This document shows positions 35,181-44,498 of a DNA stretch of 64,000 nucleotides, piece by piece (within the stretch, counting starts at the first letter, position 1; each line of letters opens with the position of its first letter). The notes beneath the pieces are model-generated. The model saw nothing but the letters and a program-made list of their open reading frames with translations, searched no databases and was not told the origin of the DNA. Made by a program: the position numbers and the translations under genes. Source of the stretch: Aeromicrobium fastidiosum. Its GTDB lineage: Bacteria; Actinomycetota; Actinomycetes; Propionibacteriales; Nocardioidaceae. The stretch spans positions 496,001-560,000 of the forward strand of contig NZ_JAGIOG010000001.1 of assembly GCF_017876595.1 (NCBI RefSeq), in the 5' to 3' direction.

Positions 35181-35219
35181 CCGCCTCGCCGCCTCCAGTG
35201 ACGTGAGGCGGCGAGGCGG
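35181..35219. terminator. Hairpin terminator after the SDR gene
   Basis: CCGCCTCGCCGCCTC at 35181-35195 pairs perfectly over 15 bases with GAGGCGGCGAGGCGG at 35205-35219, leaving a 9-base loop. It lies after the SDR stop and before promoter D, isolating the importer operon from the upstream thiolase operon. Confidence 0.85.
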
Positions 35220-35273
35220 CCGTGATCGACCCGGCTCCGGCGTCGGCGAAGCAGGGGGACGGCAGGCCTCGGC

Positions 35274-36071
35274 TCAGCCAGCCGACACGCTGTCGAGGAT
35301 GTCCGCCGAGTCCACGTGACCCACCAGGGCACCACCGTCGATGACCATCGACTGACCGGTCATCCAGGACGACGCGTCGCTGGCCAGGAAGACGGCCGCG
35401 CTGGCGATGTCCTCGGGCTCGCCGATCCGGCCGAGCGGCAGGCGCTCCTTGAAGTTCTCCTCGTTCGCCTCCCACAGCGCGCGAACCATCTCGGTGCGCA
35501 CGAGCCCCGGAGCGATCGCGTTGACACGCACGTCCGGCCCCAGCTCGACGGCGAACTGCCGCGTCAGGTGCAGCACGGCGGCCTTGGTCGAGTTGTAGAA
35601 GCCGATGCCCGGCTCCGTGATCAACCCACCGATCGAGGCCATGTTGATGATCCGGCCACCGTGATCGCGCATCGAGGCCTCCCAGACGAGCCTGGTCCAC
35701 AGGAGCACCGACAGCTGGTTGACCTGGAACATCTTCTCGGCCGCCCAGGCGTCGATCGTGACGAGCGGTCCGACCTGCGGACAGGTGCCGGCATTGTTCA
35801 CCAGGATGTCGACACGGCCGTACTCAGCCATGGCGGCGTCGACACAGGCCTTCGACTGATCGGGATCGCCCACGTGGGCGGCGAAGGGCAGGACCTCGGC
35901 ACCCGGATACGCCGAGCGGATCTCCTCGGCCACCTGGTCGAGCGCCTCCTGCTGGCGAGAGGTGATGACGACCCGCGCACCCTGCGCGACGTAGGCCTCG
36001 GCGATCGACCGACCGATCCCTCGCGACCCCCCCGTGATGATCGCGGTCATTCCCTGCAGATTGTTCGACAT
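35274..36071 (-). CDS. SDR-family oxidoreductase
   Basis: A 265-residue classical short-chain dehydrogenase: cofactor motif TGGSRGIGRS with an Arg after the second strand (VITSRQQ, suggesting NADP), NNAGTC loop, Ser in NMASIGGL and active-site YNSTK. Its C-terminus (ASSWMTGQSMVIDGGALV) is standard. It is the last gene of the thiolase-SnoaL-SDR unit and probably oxidises or reduces a hydroxyl/keto intermediate. The start codon choice (36071) follows homology; no strong ribosome-binding site is seen. Confidence 0.9.
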   Translation of the reverse strand: MSNNLQGMTAIITGGSRGIGRSIAEAYVAQGARVVITSRQQEALDQVAEEIRSAYPGAEVLPFAAHVGDPDQSKACVDAAMAEYGRVDILVNNAGTCPQVGPLVTIDAWAAEKMFQVNQLSVLLWTRLVWEASMRDHGGRIINMASIGGLITEPGIGFYNSTKAAVLHLTRQFAVELGPDVRVNAIAPGLVRTEMVRALWEANEENFKERLPLGRIGEPEDIASAAVFLASDASSWMTGQSMVIDGGALVGHVDSADILDSVSAG

Positions 36072-36199
36072 GCTCAGCTCGCTCTCGCTACGGGGCGCGC
36101 GTGGTTCTCCGACGCGATACGCCCTCTGGGTCATTCAGATGAGGTGGAAATACATCGTGCACGCGACGTCGAACCAAGGGCCGAGAGCCGCGGGCACCA

Positions 36200-36637
36200 T
36201 CAGCCTGCCGAACCCCGGGAGGGCGGCGGGGGCGATCCGGCAGTCGCCCGCCGCACCCACTCAGGGTCCCAGTAGTAGGGACGAATGGTGTGGATCAGGT
36301 CGTCCTTGAACTCCAGGACCTCCATCATGTCCATCTCGATCCGCTCTCCGGTCGAGCGTGCGGTCGCGCTCGAGCGCGTCTCCTTCATCACGCGGCTTCC
36401 CACCGAGGCGAGCTCGTAGGGGAAGGGCGTGTCCCGCCAGCCCTTCCAGATGGATCCGATGTAGGTCATCAGGCTGACGAAGCCGTCGTGCCCGCGCCAT
36501 TCGCCCTCGTACGGAAGGCCCGGCTGCTCGTGGATGACGAAGTCGGGATGGACGTACTGCAGAGCTCCTTGGAGATCGCCCTTGTTGACGGTCTTCATGA
36601 GGTTCTCGACCGTGGCGATCTGCTCATCGGGGGACAT
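36200..36637 (-). CDS. SnoaL/NTF2-like protein
   Basis: A 145-residue cone-shaped NTF2-fold protein. TVENLMKTVNKGDLQGALQ, YVHPDFVIHEQPGLPY and the end IRPYYWDPEWVRRA are recognisable. It is a clear paralogue of the protein at 56092, which has the same HEQPGLPY-type motif (VEQPGLPY) and RAYYWDPEG ending. Such proteins include ketosteroid isomerase-like and dehydratase enzymes, but the catalytic residues cannot be confirmed here. The gene sits 57 bases after the thiolase. Confidence 0.85.
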   Translation of the reverse strand: MSPDEQIATVENLMKTVNKGDLQGALQYVHPDFVIHEQPGLPYEGEWRGHDGFVSLMTYIGSIWKGWRDTPFPYELASVGSRVMKETRSSATARSTGERIEMDMMEVLEFKDDLIHTIRPYYWDPEWVRRATAGSPPPPSRGSAG

Positions 36638-36694
36638 GGCTCTCCTGTCGTTGGGTGTGAATGGTCGTGGGGTGTGTGAAGGTCACGTCAGCAC

Positions 36695-37888
36695 TCAGAG
36701 GCGCTCGATGAGCGTGGCATTGGCCATGCCGCCGGCCTCGCACATGGTCTGCAGTCCGTAGCGGCCCCCCGTGCGCTCCAGCTGGCCGAGCATCGTCGTC
36801 AGCAGGCGAGCGCCAGAGGCCCCGAGCGGGTGCCCCAGGGCGATCGCTCCACCAGCCGGATTGATGCGCGCAGGATCTGCCCCGAAGTGCCTGCCCCACG
36901 CGATCGGCACGGGCGCGAAGGCCTCGTTGATCTCGTAGTGATCGATGTCCCCGATGGACAGGCCTGCTCGCTTGAGCAGCTTCTCGGTCGCGGGCACGGG
37001 CCCCATGAGCATCGTGATCGGGTCGTCGCCGGCGACGGCGAAGGAGTGGAACCTGGCACGAGGCGTCAGGCCCAGCTGGAGTGCTCGCTCCTCGGTCATG
37101 ATCAAGACGGCACTCGCACCGTCGGCGAGCTGGGACGAGTTGCCTGCCGTGACGTTCCACTGGATCTCCGTGAACCGCTCGGACATCTCGTCGGACCGGA
37201 AGGCGGGCCTGAGCTCGGCGAGACCGGCCGCCGTGGTTGCTGGCCGGACCGTCTCGTCGTGGTCGACGAGCGAACCGTCCGGACGTCGCACCGGCACGAT
37301 CTCCGCGGTGAAGTCGGCAGCGTGAGCACGGGCGTGGGACGCTGCGGAGAACTCGTCCAGCTCGTCCCGACCGATGCCGAACCTGGCCGAGATGAGCTCG
37401 GCCGAGATGCCCTGCGAGACCAGACCGGGGGCGTACCGCGCCGCCACCGACGGGCCCTGATGATCCTGGCCCATCCGCGCCGTGCCCATCGGGATGCGGC
37501 TCATCGACTCCACGCCGCAGGCGACGACGATGTCGTAGACCCCGGCCAGAACCCCCTGAGCCGCGAAGTCCACGGCCTGCTGACTCGATCCGCAGGCCCG
37601 GTTGACCGCGACCGACGGAACATGGTCGGGCAGACCAGCGGCGAGCCATGCCCACCGCCCGATCGGGCCGGCCTGCTCACCCACCTGGCTGACACAGCCC
37701 GCGATGACGTCCTCGACCTCGCCCGGATCCACTGCCGCGTTGCGCGCGAACAGCGACTCCAGCACCTGGCCGAGCAGCTCGACCGGGTGCACGTCGCAGA
37801 GAGCACCTCCGGCCCGGCCGTCTCGCGCGGGCTTGCCTTTTGCCATCGGCGAACGCACAGCGTCCACCACCACCGCAGTCCTCGACAC
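36695..37888 (-). CDS. Acetyl-CoA acyltransferase (thiolase)
   Basis: A 397-residue thiolase with nucleophile Cys99 (NRACGSSQQ), GHPLGASGARLL and CEAGGMANATLIERL. It is a paralogue of the enzyme at 27176, suggesting two rounds or two chain lengths of thiolytic cleavage. Translation starts at a GTG (37888) with AGAAGG 7 bases before it. First gene of a unit with a SnoaL-like protein and an SDR, under operator E. Confidence 0.94.
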   Translation of the reverse strand: MSRTAVVVDAVRSPMAKGKPARDGRAGGALCDVHPVELLGQVLESLFARNAAVDPGEVEDVIAGCVSQVGEQAGPIGRWAWLAAGLPDHVPSVAVNRACGSSQQAVDFAAQGVLAGVYDIVVACGVESMSRIPMGTARMGQDHQGPSVAARYAPGLVSQGISAELISARFGIGRDELDEFSAASHARAHAADFTAEIVPVRRPDGSLVDHDETVRPATTAAGLAELRPAFRSDEMSERFTEIQWNVTAGNSSQLADGASAVLIMTEERALQLGLTPRARFHSFAVAGDDPITMLMGPVPATEKLLKRAGLSIGDIDHYEINEAFAPVPIAWGRHFGADPARINPAGGAIALGHPLGASGARLLTTMLGQLERTGGRYGLQTMCEAGGMANATLIERL

Positions 37889-37914
37889 AGGTCCACCTTC
37901 TTGCTCTAGACTAT

Positions 37915-37963
37915 TTTTGAGCCTTGCAGTCTCAAGATTACCTGAGGGTGCCATGGGGGTCAA
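37915..37963 (-). promoter_or_regulatory. Promoter with regulon operator E (thiolase-SnoaL-SDR unit)
   Basis: Minus strand: -35 TTGACC at 37958-37963, 17-base spacer, -10 TAATCT at 37935-37940, then the operator (TTTTGAGCC-N5-GTCTCAAGA on the plus strand, 37915-37937) overlapping the -10. It is also within 100 bases of the divergent CoA-transferase-family gene. Confidence 0.78.
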
Positions 37964-38006
37964 TGACGGCGCAACGCCGTCACGGAGAAGACAAGGAGAT
38001 CGGCGC

Positions 38007-39158
38007 ATGAATCAAGCAACCAACGGGGGTCCCCTGGCGGGACTCACCGTCATCGAGCTCGCGGGCATCGGCCCCGGCCCCTTCGCGGCGATGCTGCTGG
38101 CCGACATGGGTGCAGACGTCATCCGGATCGAGCGTCCCGACGGGACGGCCAGCACCATGGCTCCCACGCTGGACGTGACACGACGAGGCCGACAGTCCGT
38201 GACGATCAACCTGCGCGACCCGCGAGGCGTGGCGGCGGTCCTCGACCTCGTGGCGAAAGCGGACGTGTTGATCGAGGGCAACCGTCCTGGCGTCACCGAG
38301 CGCATCGGCCTGGGTCCCGAGGACTGCTGGGCACGCAATCCGCGGCTGGTCTACGGCCGCATGACCGGCTGGGGACAGGACGGCCCACTGGCGCACAGCG
38401 CCGGGCACGACATCGGCTATCTCGCGATCACCGGCGCACTTCACGCGATCGGCCGACCCGATGAAGGACCGACGATCCCGGTCAACCTGCTGGGCGACTT
38501 CGCCGGCGGATCGCTCTACCTGGTCATCGGCATCCTCGCGGCCACCATCGAGGCCCAGCGGTCCGGTCGAGGCCAGGTCGTGGACGCGGCCATCGTCGAC
38601 GGCGCGGCGTCGCTGACCTCGATGCTGCACGGACTTCTCGCCGCCGAGCAGTGGCGTGACGAGCGCGGCGTCAACTTCCTCGACGGCGGCGTGCCCTGGT
38701 ACGACGTGTACGAGACCGCTGATGGCGAGTACATGGCTGCGGGGCCGCTCGAGCCCAAGTTCTACGCCTCGTTCGTGGAGCTCCTCGGCCTCACCAGCGA
38801 GGAGTCGGACCGCAGCGATCCCGCGACCTGGCCCCAGCTCGCCGAGACGTTCCGCGCCACCTTCGCCACCAGGACACAGGCCGAGTGGACCGACGTCTTC
38901 GACGGCACCGACGCGTGCGTCTCGCCGGTCGTCAGCCTCACAGCGGCCGCCCAGCACCCGCACCTGACCCACCGGCAGACGTTCGTCGAGATCGACGGGC
39001 GAACGCAACCGGCTCCCGCTCCGCGGTTCAGCCGCACACCGTCGACCGTCCGACGCGGCCCGGTCGAGCCCGGCACCGACACGCGGGCCGTGCTGACCAG
39101 CTGGGGCGTCACCAACGTCGAGGAGCTCCTGGCCTCAGGCGTCGCCACCCAGGCCTGA
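38007..39158 (+). CDS. CaiB/BaiF-family CoA protein, alpha-methylacyl-CoA racemase-like
   Basis: A 383-residue family III CoA-transferase-fold protein. The residues of methylacyl-CoA racemases are present: His in SAGHDIGYLA, Asp in NLLGDFAGGS and Glu in GPLEPKFY. That favours racemisation of a 2-methyl-branched acyl-CoA over CoA transfer, and suggests a methyl-branched substrate such as an isoprenoid or sterol side chain. AAGGAG lies 9 bases before the ATG. Divergent from the thiolase unit and followed by a terminator. Confidence 0.88.
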   Translation: MNQATNGGPLAGLTVIELAGIGPGPFAAMLLADMGADVIRIERPDGTASTMAPTLDVTRRGRQSVTINLRDPRGVAAVLDLVAKADVLIEGNRPGVTERIGLGPEDCWARNPRLVYGRMTGWGQDGPLAHSAGHDIGYLAITGALHAIGRPDEGPTIPVNLLGDFAGGSLYLVIGILAATIEAQRSGRGQVVDAAIVDGAASLTSMLHGLLAAEQWRDERGVNFLDGGVPWYDVYETADGEYMAAGPLEPKFYASFVELLGLTSEESDRSDPATWPQLAETFRATFATRTQAEWTDVFDGTDACVSPVVSLTAAAQHPHLTHRQTFVEIDGRTQPAPAPRFSRTPSTVRRGPVEPGTDTRAVLTSWGVTNVEELLASGVATQA

Positions 39159-39163
39159 CACCA

Positions 39164-39203
39164 GGACCGCCTGCCGCCGGCACGAGCCAGCAGCAGGCGG
39201 TCC
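39164..39203. terminator. Hairpin terminator between convergent genes
   Basis: GGACCGCCTGC at 39164-39174 pairs perfectly with GCAGGCGGTCC at 39193-39203 around an 18-base loop, between the racemase-like gene and the converging enoyl-CoA hydratase gene. Confidence 0.78.
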
Positions 39204-39217
39204 GTCGGGCGGGACGG

Positions 39218-39982
39218 TCAGATGCCTCGGAAACGCGGGCTTCGCTTCTCGGTGGCAGCTCTCGTGCCCTCCACGAAGTCGTCCGTCGCCATGCAGACGT
39301 CCTGGGCCGCCTTCTCCCGCGCGAGCGCGTCACGCAGCATGTCGCCCTCCGCCGCCGCGAAGGCCTTCTTGGTCTCGGCCAGCGCGACCGTGGGGCCCGC
39401 TGCAAGCCGCGAGGCCCACTCGGCCAACGTCGCGTCGAAGGCGTCGTCGGCCACGACACCGGAGATCATGCCCCACTCCGCAGCCGTCGTGGCAGTGACC
39501 CGCTCGGACAAGAAGGTCATCCGCGTCGCGCGTGCTCGACCGATCGCCGCTGGGAGCAGGTACGTCGCCCCGCCGTCCGGGACGATGCCCAGGTCGGTGA
39601 ATCCCAGGACGAAGAACGCCGACTCCTTGGCCAGCACCAGGTCGGCAGCCAGGGCGAAGGAGCAGCCGATCCCTGCCGTCACGCCGTTGACACCGACCAG
39701 CACGGGCTTCGGCACCTCCTTGATCGCACCGACGAGCCGGTTGACGGCGTCGAGGATCGAGTGATCGGGCTCCGGGAACATGTTGGACAGAGCCGAGCCA
39801 GCGCAGAACGCACGCCCCTCCCCGGTCAGCACGATGGCGCGGACAGCCTCGTCCGTCGCAGCATCCTCGATGCCGGCGGCGGCTGCCACCAGCATCGCGG
39901 TGTCGACCGCGTTGAGACGATCGGGCCGGTTGAACCCGACGCGCAGCACGCCGTCGCGATGTGTGATGTCGATGCCATCCAT
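39218..39982 (-). CDS. Enoyl-CoA hydratase/isomerase (crotonase family)
   Basis: A 254-residue crotonase: GRAFCAGSALSNMF and NGVTAGIGCSFALAADLVLA are the oxyanion-hole regions, and FTDLGIVPDGGATYLLP the catalytic-acid region. The Asp in VPDGG where hydratases often have Glu suggests isomerase or other crotonase chemistry. It is the last gene of the acyl-CoA synthetase - carotenoid-oxygenase-family unit, 14 bases after the oxygenase stop. Confidence 0.9.
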   Translation of the reverse strand: MDGIDITHRDGVLRVGFNRPDRLNAVDTAMLVAAAAGIEDAATDEAVRAIVLTGEGRAFCAGSALSNMFPEPDHSILDAVNRLVGAIKEVPKPVLVGVNGVTAGIGCSFALAADLVLAKESAFFVLGFTDLGIVPDGGATYLLPAAIGRARATRMTFLSERVTATTAAEWGMISGVVADDAFDATLAEWASRLAAGPTVALAETKKAFAAAEGDMLRDALAREKAAQDVCMATDDFVEGTRAATEKRSPRFRGI

Positions 39983-39996
39983 CGACGCCCCCGCGC

Positions 39997-41493
39997 TCAG
40001 CGGAAGTCCATCCAGTGACCGTGCGGCGTCCAGCCCATCATGAACGGCAGCTCGATCTTGGCGATCGGACCCTTCGTGATGTCGTCCGTGTCGAAGATCT
40101 GGTACTCGCCGCGCTTGTCGGCCCACCACGAGATCGGCACGATGATGTAGCCGTCGCCCTCCGGGGAGTCAGGACTGCGCGGCGCGAACGTGGCTTCCAT
40201 GACGGCAGCGGGCTCGTCCTGACGGATCTGGTACTCCTGGTCGGACAACGTCTCCATGTTGGTGACGACCAGGCTGTTCATCTTCATGCCGCCGCGCTTG
40301 ACGATCCCGCCGACCTGGTAGCCCCACGTGTAGCCCTGCCCGTAGAACCGCTCGTCGACCTTGGGCAGCTCCGAGGGACGGTCGGACAGCTGCTCGGCCT
40401 TCACGTGGCCGGTGTCGAGGTCGACGATCCAGCGGCCGAGGCTGCTCCTGGCGATGTTGAAGTAGAGCGCGACGTCCTCACCCTCCTCCATGTCCTGCTC
40501 GAAGGGGAAGGGCGGACGGTTGAAGATCGGGCCGTCCAGCAGCAGCTTGTTGCCGACCACGTTGGCCGACATCGTGTGCATGATGTACTGCGGCTCGAGA
40601 TCGGTCTTGATCCAGCGCACCGGCGTGTCGGGCGCATCGCGCGGGATCAACGCGAGGTGGATCGGGTTCTCGGGCTTCCAGCCCCAGACGCTGAGGTTCT
40701 GCTTCTGGTAGCGGTCCCTGTCGGGCACGAAGCCCTGGAAGGCCATCACGAGCCAGTCCTGGGTGAGCCAGGCGTCGTGGGCGACCGTCGCGAACGGCGC
40801 ATCCCAGATCTCCCGGCTCCTGACGGACCCGTTCTTGTTGACGACGTGCATCGTGAGGTACGGCTGCTGATCGCTCCAGGTCCAGCCGAAGAGATCGCCC
40901 GTCGCGTGGTCCCACTTGGGATGGGCGGCGAAAGCGTTGTCGCCGTACGCCGCCGGCGGGATCATGCCCTCGGACAGCTTGGTCGACCACGGGACGATTC
41001 CCTTGGTCTCCAGGGTGATCGGGTCGAGCGCGATCGGCGGACCGCCCTGCTCGTGCGTCGCGATCATCTGTCCGGCGAACGGAAAGACATTGGTGCCGGC
41101 GGTCGTCTGGCTGACGCCGCGGTTGGCGTCGTCGCGGACGACCTCGCCGAATCCGGTGTCACGCCAGTCACCGAAGTTGCAGTCGAGCCACTCGAACATG
41201 CTGCGGTCGTGCTGCTCCTCCAACAGGTACTTGGGGGTGCGCACCCAGCGGTTCTTGTAGTCGACGCGGCCGTTGTCGAACACCAGGCCCTGGACCATGC
41301 CGTCGGAGGTGAGCCCCGCCGTGGTGCCCTGCTTGGTCGGACGCTTCCACGCCGGACCGACACGGTAGAAGCCTCCGGCCAGATCCTTGGGGATCTCGCC
41401 CTCGGTGACGATGCACTCGTCGACCGTGGCCTCGAACCTCATCGGCTGGAACGGTCCCCGGAGGGAATTGCCTTTCGGGATCGGATAGCCCAT
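39997..41493 (-). CDS. Carotenoid-oxygenase-family dioxygenase (carotenoid/lignostilbene cleavage type)
   Basis: A 498-residue beta-propeller non-haem iron oxygenase. Four separated His motifs fit the iron ligands: AAHPKWDH, TVAHDAWLT, YIMHTMSAN and, at the C-terminus, TPHGHWMDFR. The N-terminus (FYRVGPAWKRP) is also family-like. Members cleave an alkene double bond in carotenoids, apocarotenoids or stilbenes. In a beta-oxidation cluster it would be an unusual entry step, releasing an aldehyde or ketone. The exact substrate cannot be read. Confidence 0.9.
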   Translation of the reverse strand: MGYPIPKGNSLRGPFQPMRFEATVDECIVTEGEIPKDLAGGFYRVGPAWKRPTKQGTTAGLTSDGMVQGLVFDNGRVDYKNRWVRTPKYLLEEQHDRSMFEWLDCNFGDWRDTGFGEVVRDDANRGVSQTTAGTNVFPFAGQMIATHEQGGPPIALDPITLETKGIVPWSTKLSEGMIPPAAYGDNAFAAHPKWDHATGDLFGWTWSDQQPYLTMHVVNKNGSVRSREIWDAPFATVAHDAWLTQDWLVMAFQGFVPDRDRYQKQNLSVWGWKPENPIHLALIPRDAPDTPVRWIKTDLEPQYIMHTMSANVVGNKLLLDGPIFNRPPFPFEQDMEEGEDVALYFNIARSSLGRWIVDLDTGHVKAEQLSDRPSELPKVDERFYGQGYTWGYQVGGIVKRGGMKMNSLVVTNMETLSDQEYQIRQDEPAAVMEATFAPRSPDSPEGDGYIIVPISWWADKRGEYQIFDTDDITKGPIAKIELPFMMGWTPHGHWMDFR

Positions 41494-41574
41494 GAGGGTC
41501 TCCTCTTTCTCGTGGATGCGACATGTTCTCGGCCCGCCACTCGGGCCGGAATCTGGCTGGGGGTGGGTGCCGGG

Positions 41575-43218
41575 CTATCCGGCGACGGTGCGCCGGTCGG
41601 CTCGGTCGACCGAGAAGCCCATGGCCTCGAGGTCCCAACCGGTGTCACCCACGGCGGGCCGAGCGCGCAGGACGGCCTTGGTGACACGCCCGACGGCGCT
41701 GCGGGGCAGGTCGTCGAACAGCTCGACGTACCGGGGCACGGCGTAGTACGGCATCGACGACTGGAAGAAGGCGAACAGCTCCTCGGGCGTCACCTCGACG
41801 CCCGGCTTGAGGATGATGCAGGCCTTGACGTCCTCCTCGGTGAGCTCGGAGGGCACGCCGTGGACCGCGACGTCGGCGACCTTCGGGTGGCGCAGGATCG
41901 CGCCCTCGACCTCAGCGCTCGAGATGTTCTCGCCGCGGCGACGCATCGAGTCCTTCTTGCGGTCGACGAACTGCACCTGCCCGCTCGGCCTGATACGTCC
42001 GAGATCGCCACTGTGGAACCACAACGAGCTGGTGGCCGCGAGCGTGGCCTCGGGGTTGTTCCAGTAGCCGCTGAACATCGCGAACCGGTGGCGCGGCCGG
42101 AAGCAGATCTCGCCCACCTCTCCATCGGCGACGGGGCGGTCGTCGTCATCGAGCAGGATCACGTCGATCTGCGGGGCCGGAAGGCCGGCACCGCCCCGGT
42201 CGCGTTCGCCCGACAGGGGCGTCATGGAGACCGGGATGCACTCGGTCTGCCCGAAGATCTCGGCCAGCGGGTCGATGCCGAACCGCTCGTGGAACTCCTC
42301 CTGCGTCGCGGGGGTCATCGGGGCGACCATCAGGGTGCGCAGGCGGTGCTTGCGGTCGTCGGGGCTCGGTGGGAGCGCCATCAGCGACGCCCCGTGGGCA
42401 CCGACGCCGTACGTGACGGTGGCACCGATCTCCTCGGCCCGCGCGATGAAGGTCCTCGCGCTGAAGTGCGCGTCGAGAGTCGCAGGGATCCCCGTCATGA
42501 GGCTGCCGAGGATCGTGTGGCAGAGGACGCCGACGTGGTACATCGGCATGGTTCCGTAGATCACGTCATCGGGCCCGACCTCGAGAGCGTCGAGGAAGCC
42601 CTGCGCCGCGCACTGCAGGTAGCCGTGGCTGAGGGCGCACCCCTTGGGATTGCCCGTGGTGCCCGACGTGTAGACGATGAGGGCGACATCAGTGGCTGAC
42701 ACGTCTGGCAGGTCGAGATCGGTGCCGAGCCCGGCCAGGTCGTCGAAGGGCACCAGCCGGGAGGCGGCCAGCTCGACGCCGTCGTCGGCGTCGAGGGCGA
42801 CACAGACCTCGAGGCTCGGAACCTCGTCGATCACGGTTGCGAGCGCGGCGACGCCCTGGGCGTCGCTGACGACGACCTTCGGTGCGGCGTGACCGAGCTG
42901 GAAGGCGAGGAAGGATCCCTTCAGGAAGGGATTGAGCGACACCAGGATCGCGCCGAGTCGCGTCACCGCGTAGAAGATCAGCACCGCTTCGGATCGGTTC
43001 GTGGAGATCGTGGCGACTCGGTCACCCTTCGTCACGCCCAGCGCCTGGAGGCCGGCCGCGACCTCGTCGACGCGGGCATCCATCTCGGCGAACGTGAAGG
43101 AGCGACCGACGACGGTGAGGTACGGACGGTCGGACAGCTCGCCGGCCCGTCGGCGAAGGAGCTCACCGACGGGCTGATCGAAGACTGCGCCCGCGTCATG
43201 GGGACCTGCTGAGTTCAT
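41575..43218 (-). CDS. AMP-forming acyl-CoA synthetase
   Basis: A 547-residue ANL-superfamily ligase that activates a carboxylic acid to its CoA thioester. The P-loop is YTSGTTGNPKGCALSHGY, the motor region is FSGYWNNPEATLAAT and the hinge DRKKDSMRRRGENISS; the C-terminal Lys region (SAVGRVTKAVLRA) is present. The ATG at 43218 has GGTGGAG 5 bases upstream. First gene of the unit with the oxygenase and a crotonase. Its promoter is good but its operator differs from the others. Confidence 0.93.
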   Translation of the reverse strand: MNSAGPHDAGAVFDQPVGELLRRRAGELSDRPYLTVVGRSFTFAEMDARVDEVAAGLQALGVTKGDRVATISTNRSEAVLIFYAVTRLGAILVSLNPFLKGSFLAFQLGHAAPKVVVSDAQGVAALATVIDEVPSLEVCVALDADDGVELAASRLVPFDDLAGLGTDLDLPDVSATDVALIVYTSGTTGNPKGCALSHGYLQCAAQGFLDALEVGPDDVIYGTMPMYHVGVLCHTILGSLMTGIPATLDAHFSARTFIARAEEIGATVTYGVGAHGASLMALPPSPDDRKHRLRTLMVAPMTPATQEEFHERFGIDPLAEIFGQTECIPVSMTPLSGERDRGGAGLPAPQIDVILLDDDDRPVADGEVGEICFRPRHRFAMFSGYWNNPEATLAATSSLWFHSGDLGRIRPSGQVQFVDRKKDSMRRRGENISSAEVEGAILRHPKVADVAVHGVPSELTEEDVKACIILKPGVEVTPEELFAFFQSSMPYYAVPRYVELFDDLPRSAVGRVTKAVLRARPAVGDTGWDLEAMGFSVDRADRRTVAG

Positions 43219-43327
43219 TGCGACTCCACCTTGCTGAGGCAAACATGCGGTATGCGCGTTGGGCTCGCCGTGCGGCGAACGAGGCGCTCACGAACGTCGC
43301 GACCATAGGATCTAGACGGCGATACAA

Positions 43328-43356
43328 TTTATAGTCTAGCCTAAACTCATAGTCAA
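43328..43356 (-). promoter_or_regulatory. Promoter of the acyl-CoA synthetase unit, with a divergent operator-like sequence
   Basis: Minus strand: -35 TTGACT at 43351-43356, a 17-base spacer and -10 TATAAA at 43328-43333, a near-consensus promoter. The spacer contains GAG and a TAGGCTAGACTA near-palindrome but not the regional GTCTCA half-site, so this unit may answer to another regulator, perhaps the TetR gene at 45396. Confidence 0.68.
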
Positions 43357-43431
43357 GCGTGGTGAACCTCACTGCGCACCGACCGCCAGTCACTCGCACA
43401 GCGGGTGGCTCACCCCTTGGAGGTTGTCCCC

Positions 43432-44451
43432 TTGAAGCTTGGAATCACGATGCCGTCGCGAACGACGGACCTGCGACGGATCCCGCAGTACGCCCAGTGG
43501 GCCGACGAGGCCGGGCTCGACACCGTGTGGAGCTGGGAGCTCGCGAAGGACCCGATCTCGCAGCTCGCCACGTCGTCCATGGTGACCCAGCGGATCGGCC
43601 TCGGCACGGGCCTCGCCGTGGCGAGCAACCGCACCGCCGCCTCGATGGCCAACCACGCCATCGACATCGACGAGCTGTCCGGCGGTCGCATGCACCTGGG
43701 GTTGGGCCCGGGGCTGATCCCCAACGCGAAGCCCTTGACCTACATGCGCGAGTACATGGACGTCATCCGCCTCAACTGGCAGTACATCGCGACGGGTGAG
43801 GCCCCCGCGTACGACGGCGAGTTCCACTCCTTCAAGCAGCCCCGCTACGAGGTCTTCGAGCGACGAGCGATGGTGCGCCCATCGATCCCGATCTACCTGG
43901 GTGCCATCGGGCCCAAGATGCTCGAGATGGTCGGTGCCAAGGCAGACGGCTGGATCGGTTCGCTGTCGACCCCTGCCTACATCGAGGAGCGCGTTCGCCC
44001 ACTCGTCGAGCAGGGCGCCGAGTCCGCCGGGCGGTCGATGAACGAGGTCGACATGCTGGTGCAGCGGTTCTGCATCGTGTCCGACGACGAGGACGTCGCC
44101 TTCGATCGTGCGCGCAAGCAGATCGGCTTCTACCTGCTCGCCAAGTACAGCGACGCGCCCGCCAAGTTCGTCGGCCTGCACGACGAGGTCGTCGACCTCC
44201 GCGAGCGGGCTCGCACCGAGGGCGCGGCGGCGTACGCCAACATCAGCGACGAGCTCGTCCGAACCTTCTCCATCGTCGGCACGCCCGACCAGGCGAGGGC
44301 GCAGGTCAAGGAGTGGGAAGGCGTCGTCGACCACCTGGTCCTGCACATCCCGTACGTCCCTCCGCTGAGCGCCGAGGAGAGCGAGGACTCCTACGTCAAC
44401 GCGGTCGCGACGTTCAGCCGCACCGGCCGAAGCCCGCTCCAGCCCGCCTGA
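43432..44451 (+). CDS. F420-dependent LLM-class oxidoreductase
   Basis: A 339-residue luciferase-like TIM-barrel protein: KLGITMPSRTTDLRRIPQYA, SWELAKDPISQLA, GLGTGLAVASNRTAASMAN and LSGGRMHLGLGPGL. Actinobacterial members of this type use F420 to oxidise or reduce carbonyls and alkenes. The likely start is the TTG at 43432, with GGAGG 7 bases before it; a GTG 27 bases earlier has no site. It shares the intergenic region with the acyl-CoA synthetase unit and explains why F420 genes belong to this cluster. Confidence 0.9.
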   Translation: MKLGITMPSRTTDLRRIPQYAQWADEAGLDTVWSWELAKDPISQLATSSMVTQRIGLGTGLAVASNRTAASMANHAIDIDELSGGRMHLGLGPGLIPNAKPLTYMREYMDVIRLNWQYIATGEAPAYDGEFHSFKQPRYEVFERRAMVRPSIPIYLGAIGPKMLEMVGAKADGWIGSLSTPAYIEERVRPLVEQGAESAGRSMNEVDMLVQRFCIVSDDEDVAFDRARKQIGFYLLAKYSDAPAKFVGLHDEVVDLRERARTEGAAAYANISDELVRTFSIVGTPDQARAQVKEWEGVVDHLVLHIPYVPPLSAEESEDSYVNAVATFSRTGRSPLQPA

Positions 44452-44498
44452 ATCCTCACCCCCAGCCAGCCAGTCACCACGAAACAAGGAGATCACCC

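Noticed and set aside
40015..42699. An 894-codon plus-strand frame over the oxygenase and acyl-CoA synthetase
   Set aside because: The minus-strand genes carry all the expected motifs; this frame is a shadow.
43328..43356. A tenth full copy of the regulon operator in the synthetase promoter
   Set aside because: Only the GAG part of one half-site matches; the GTCTCA half is absent, so I list it only as a promoter with a different operator-like sequence.
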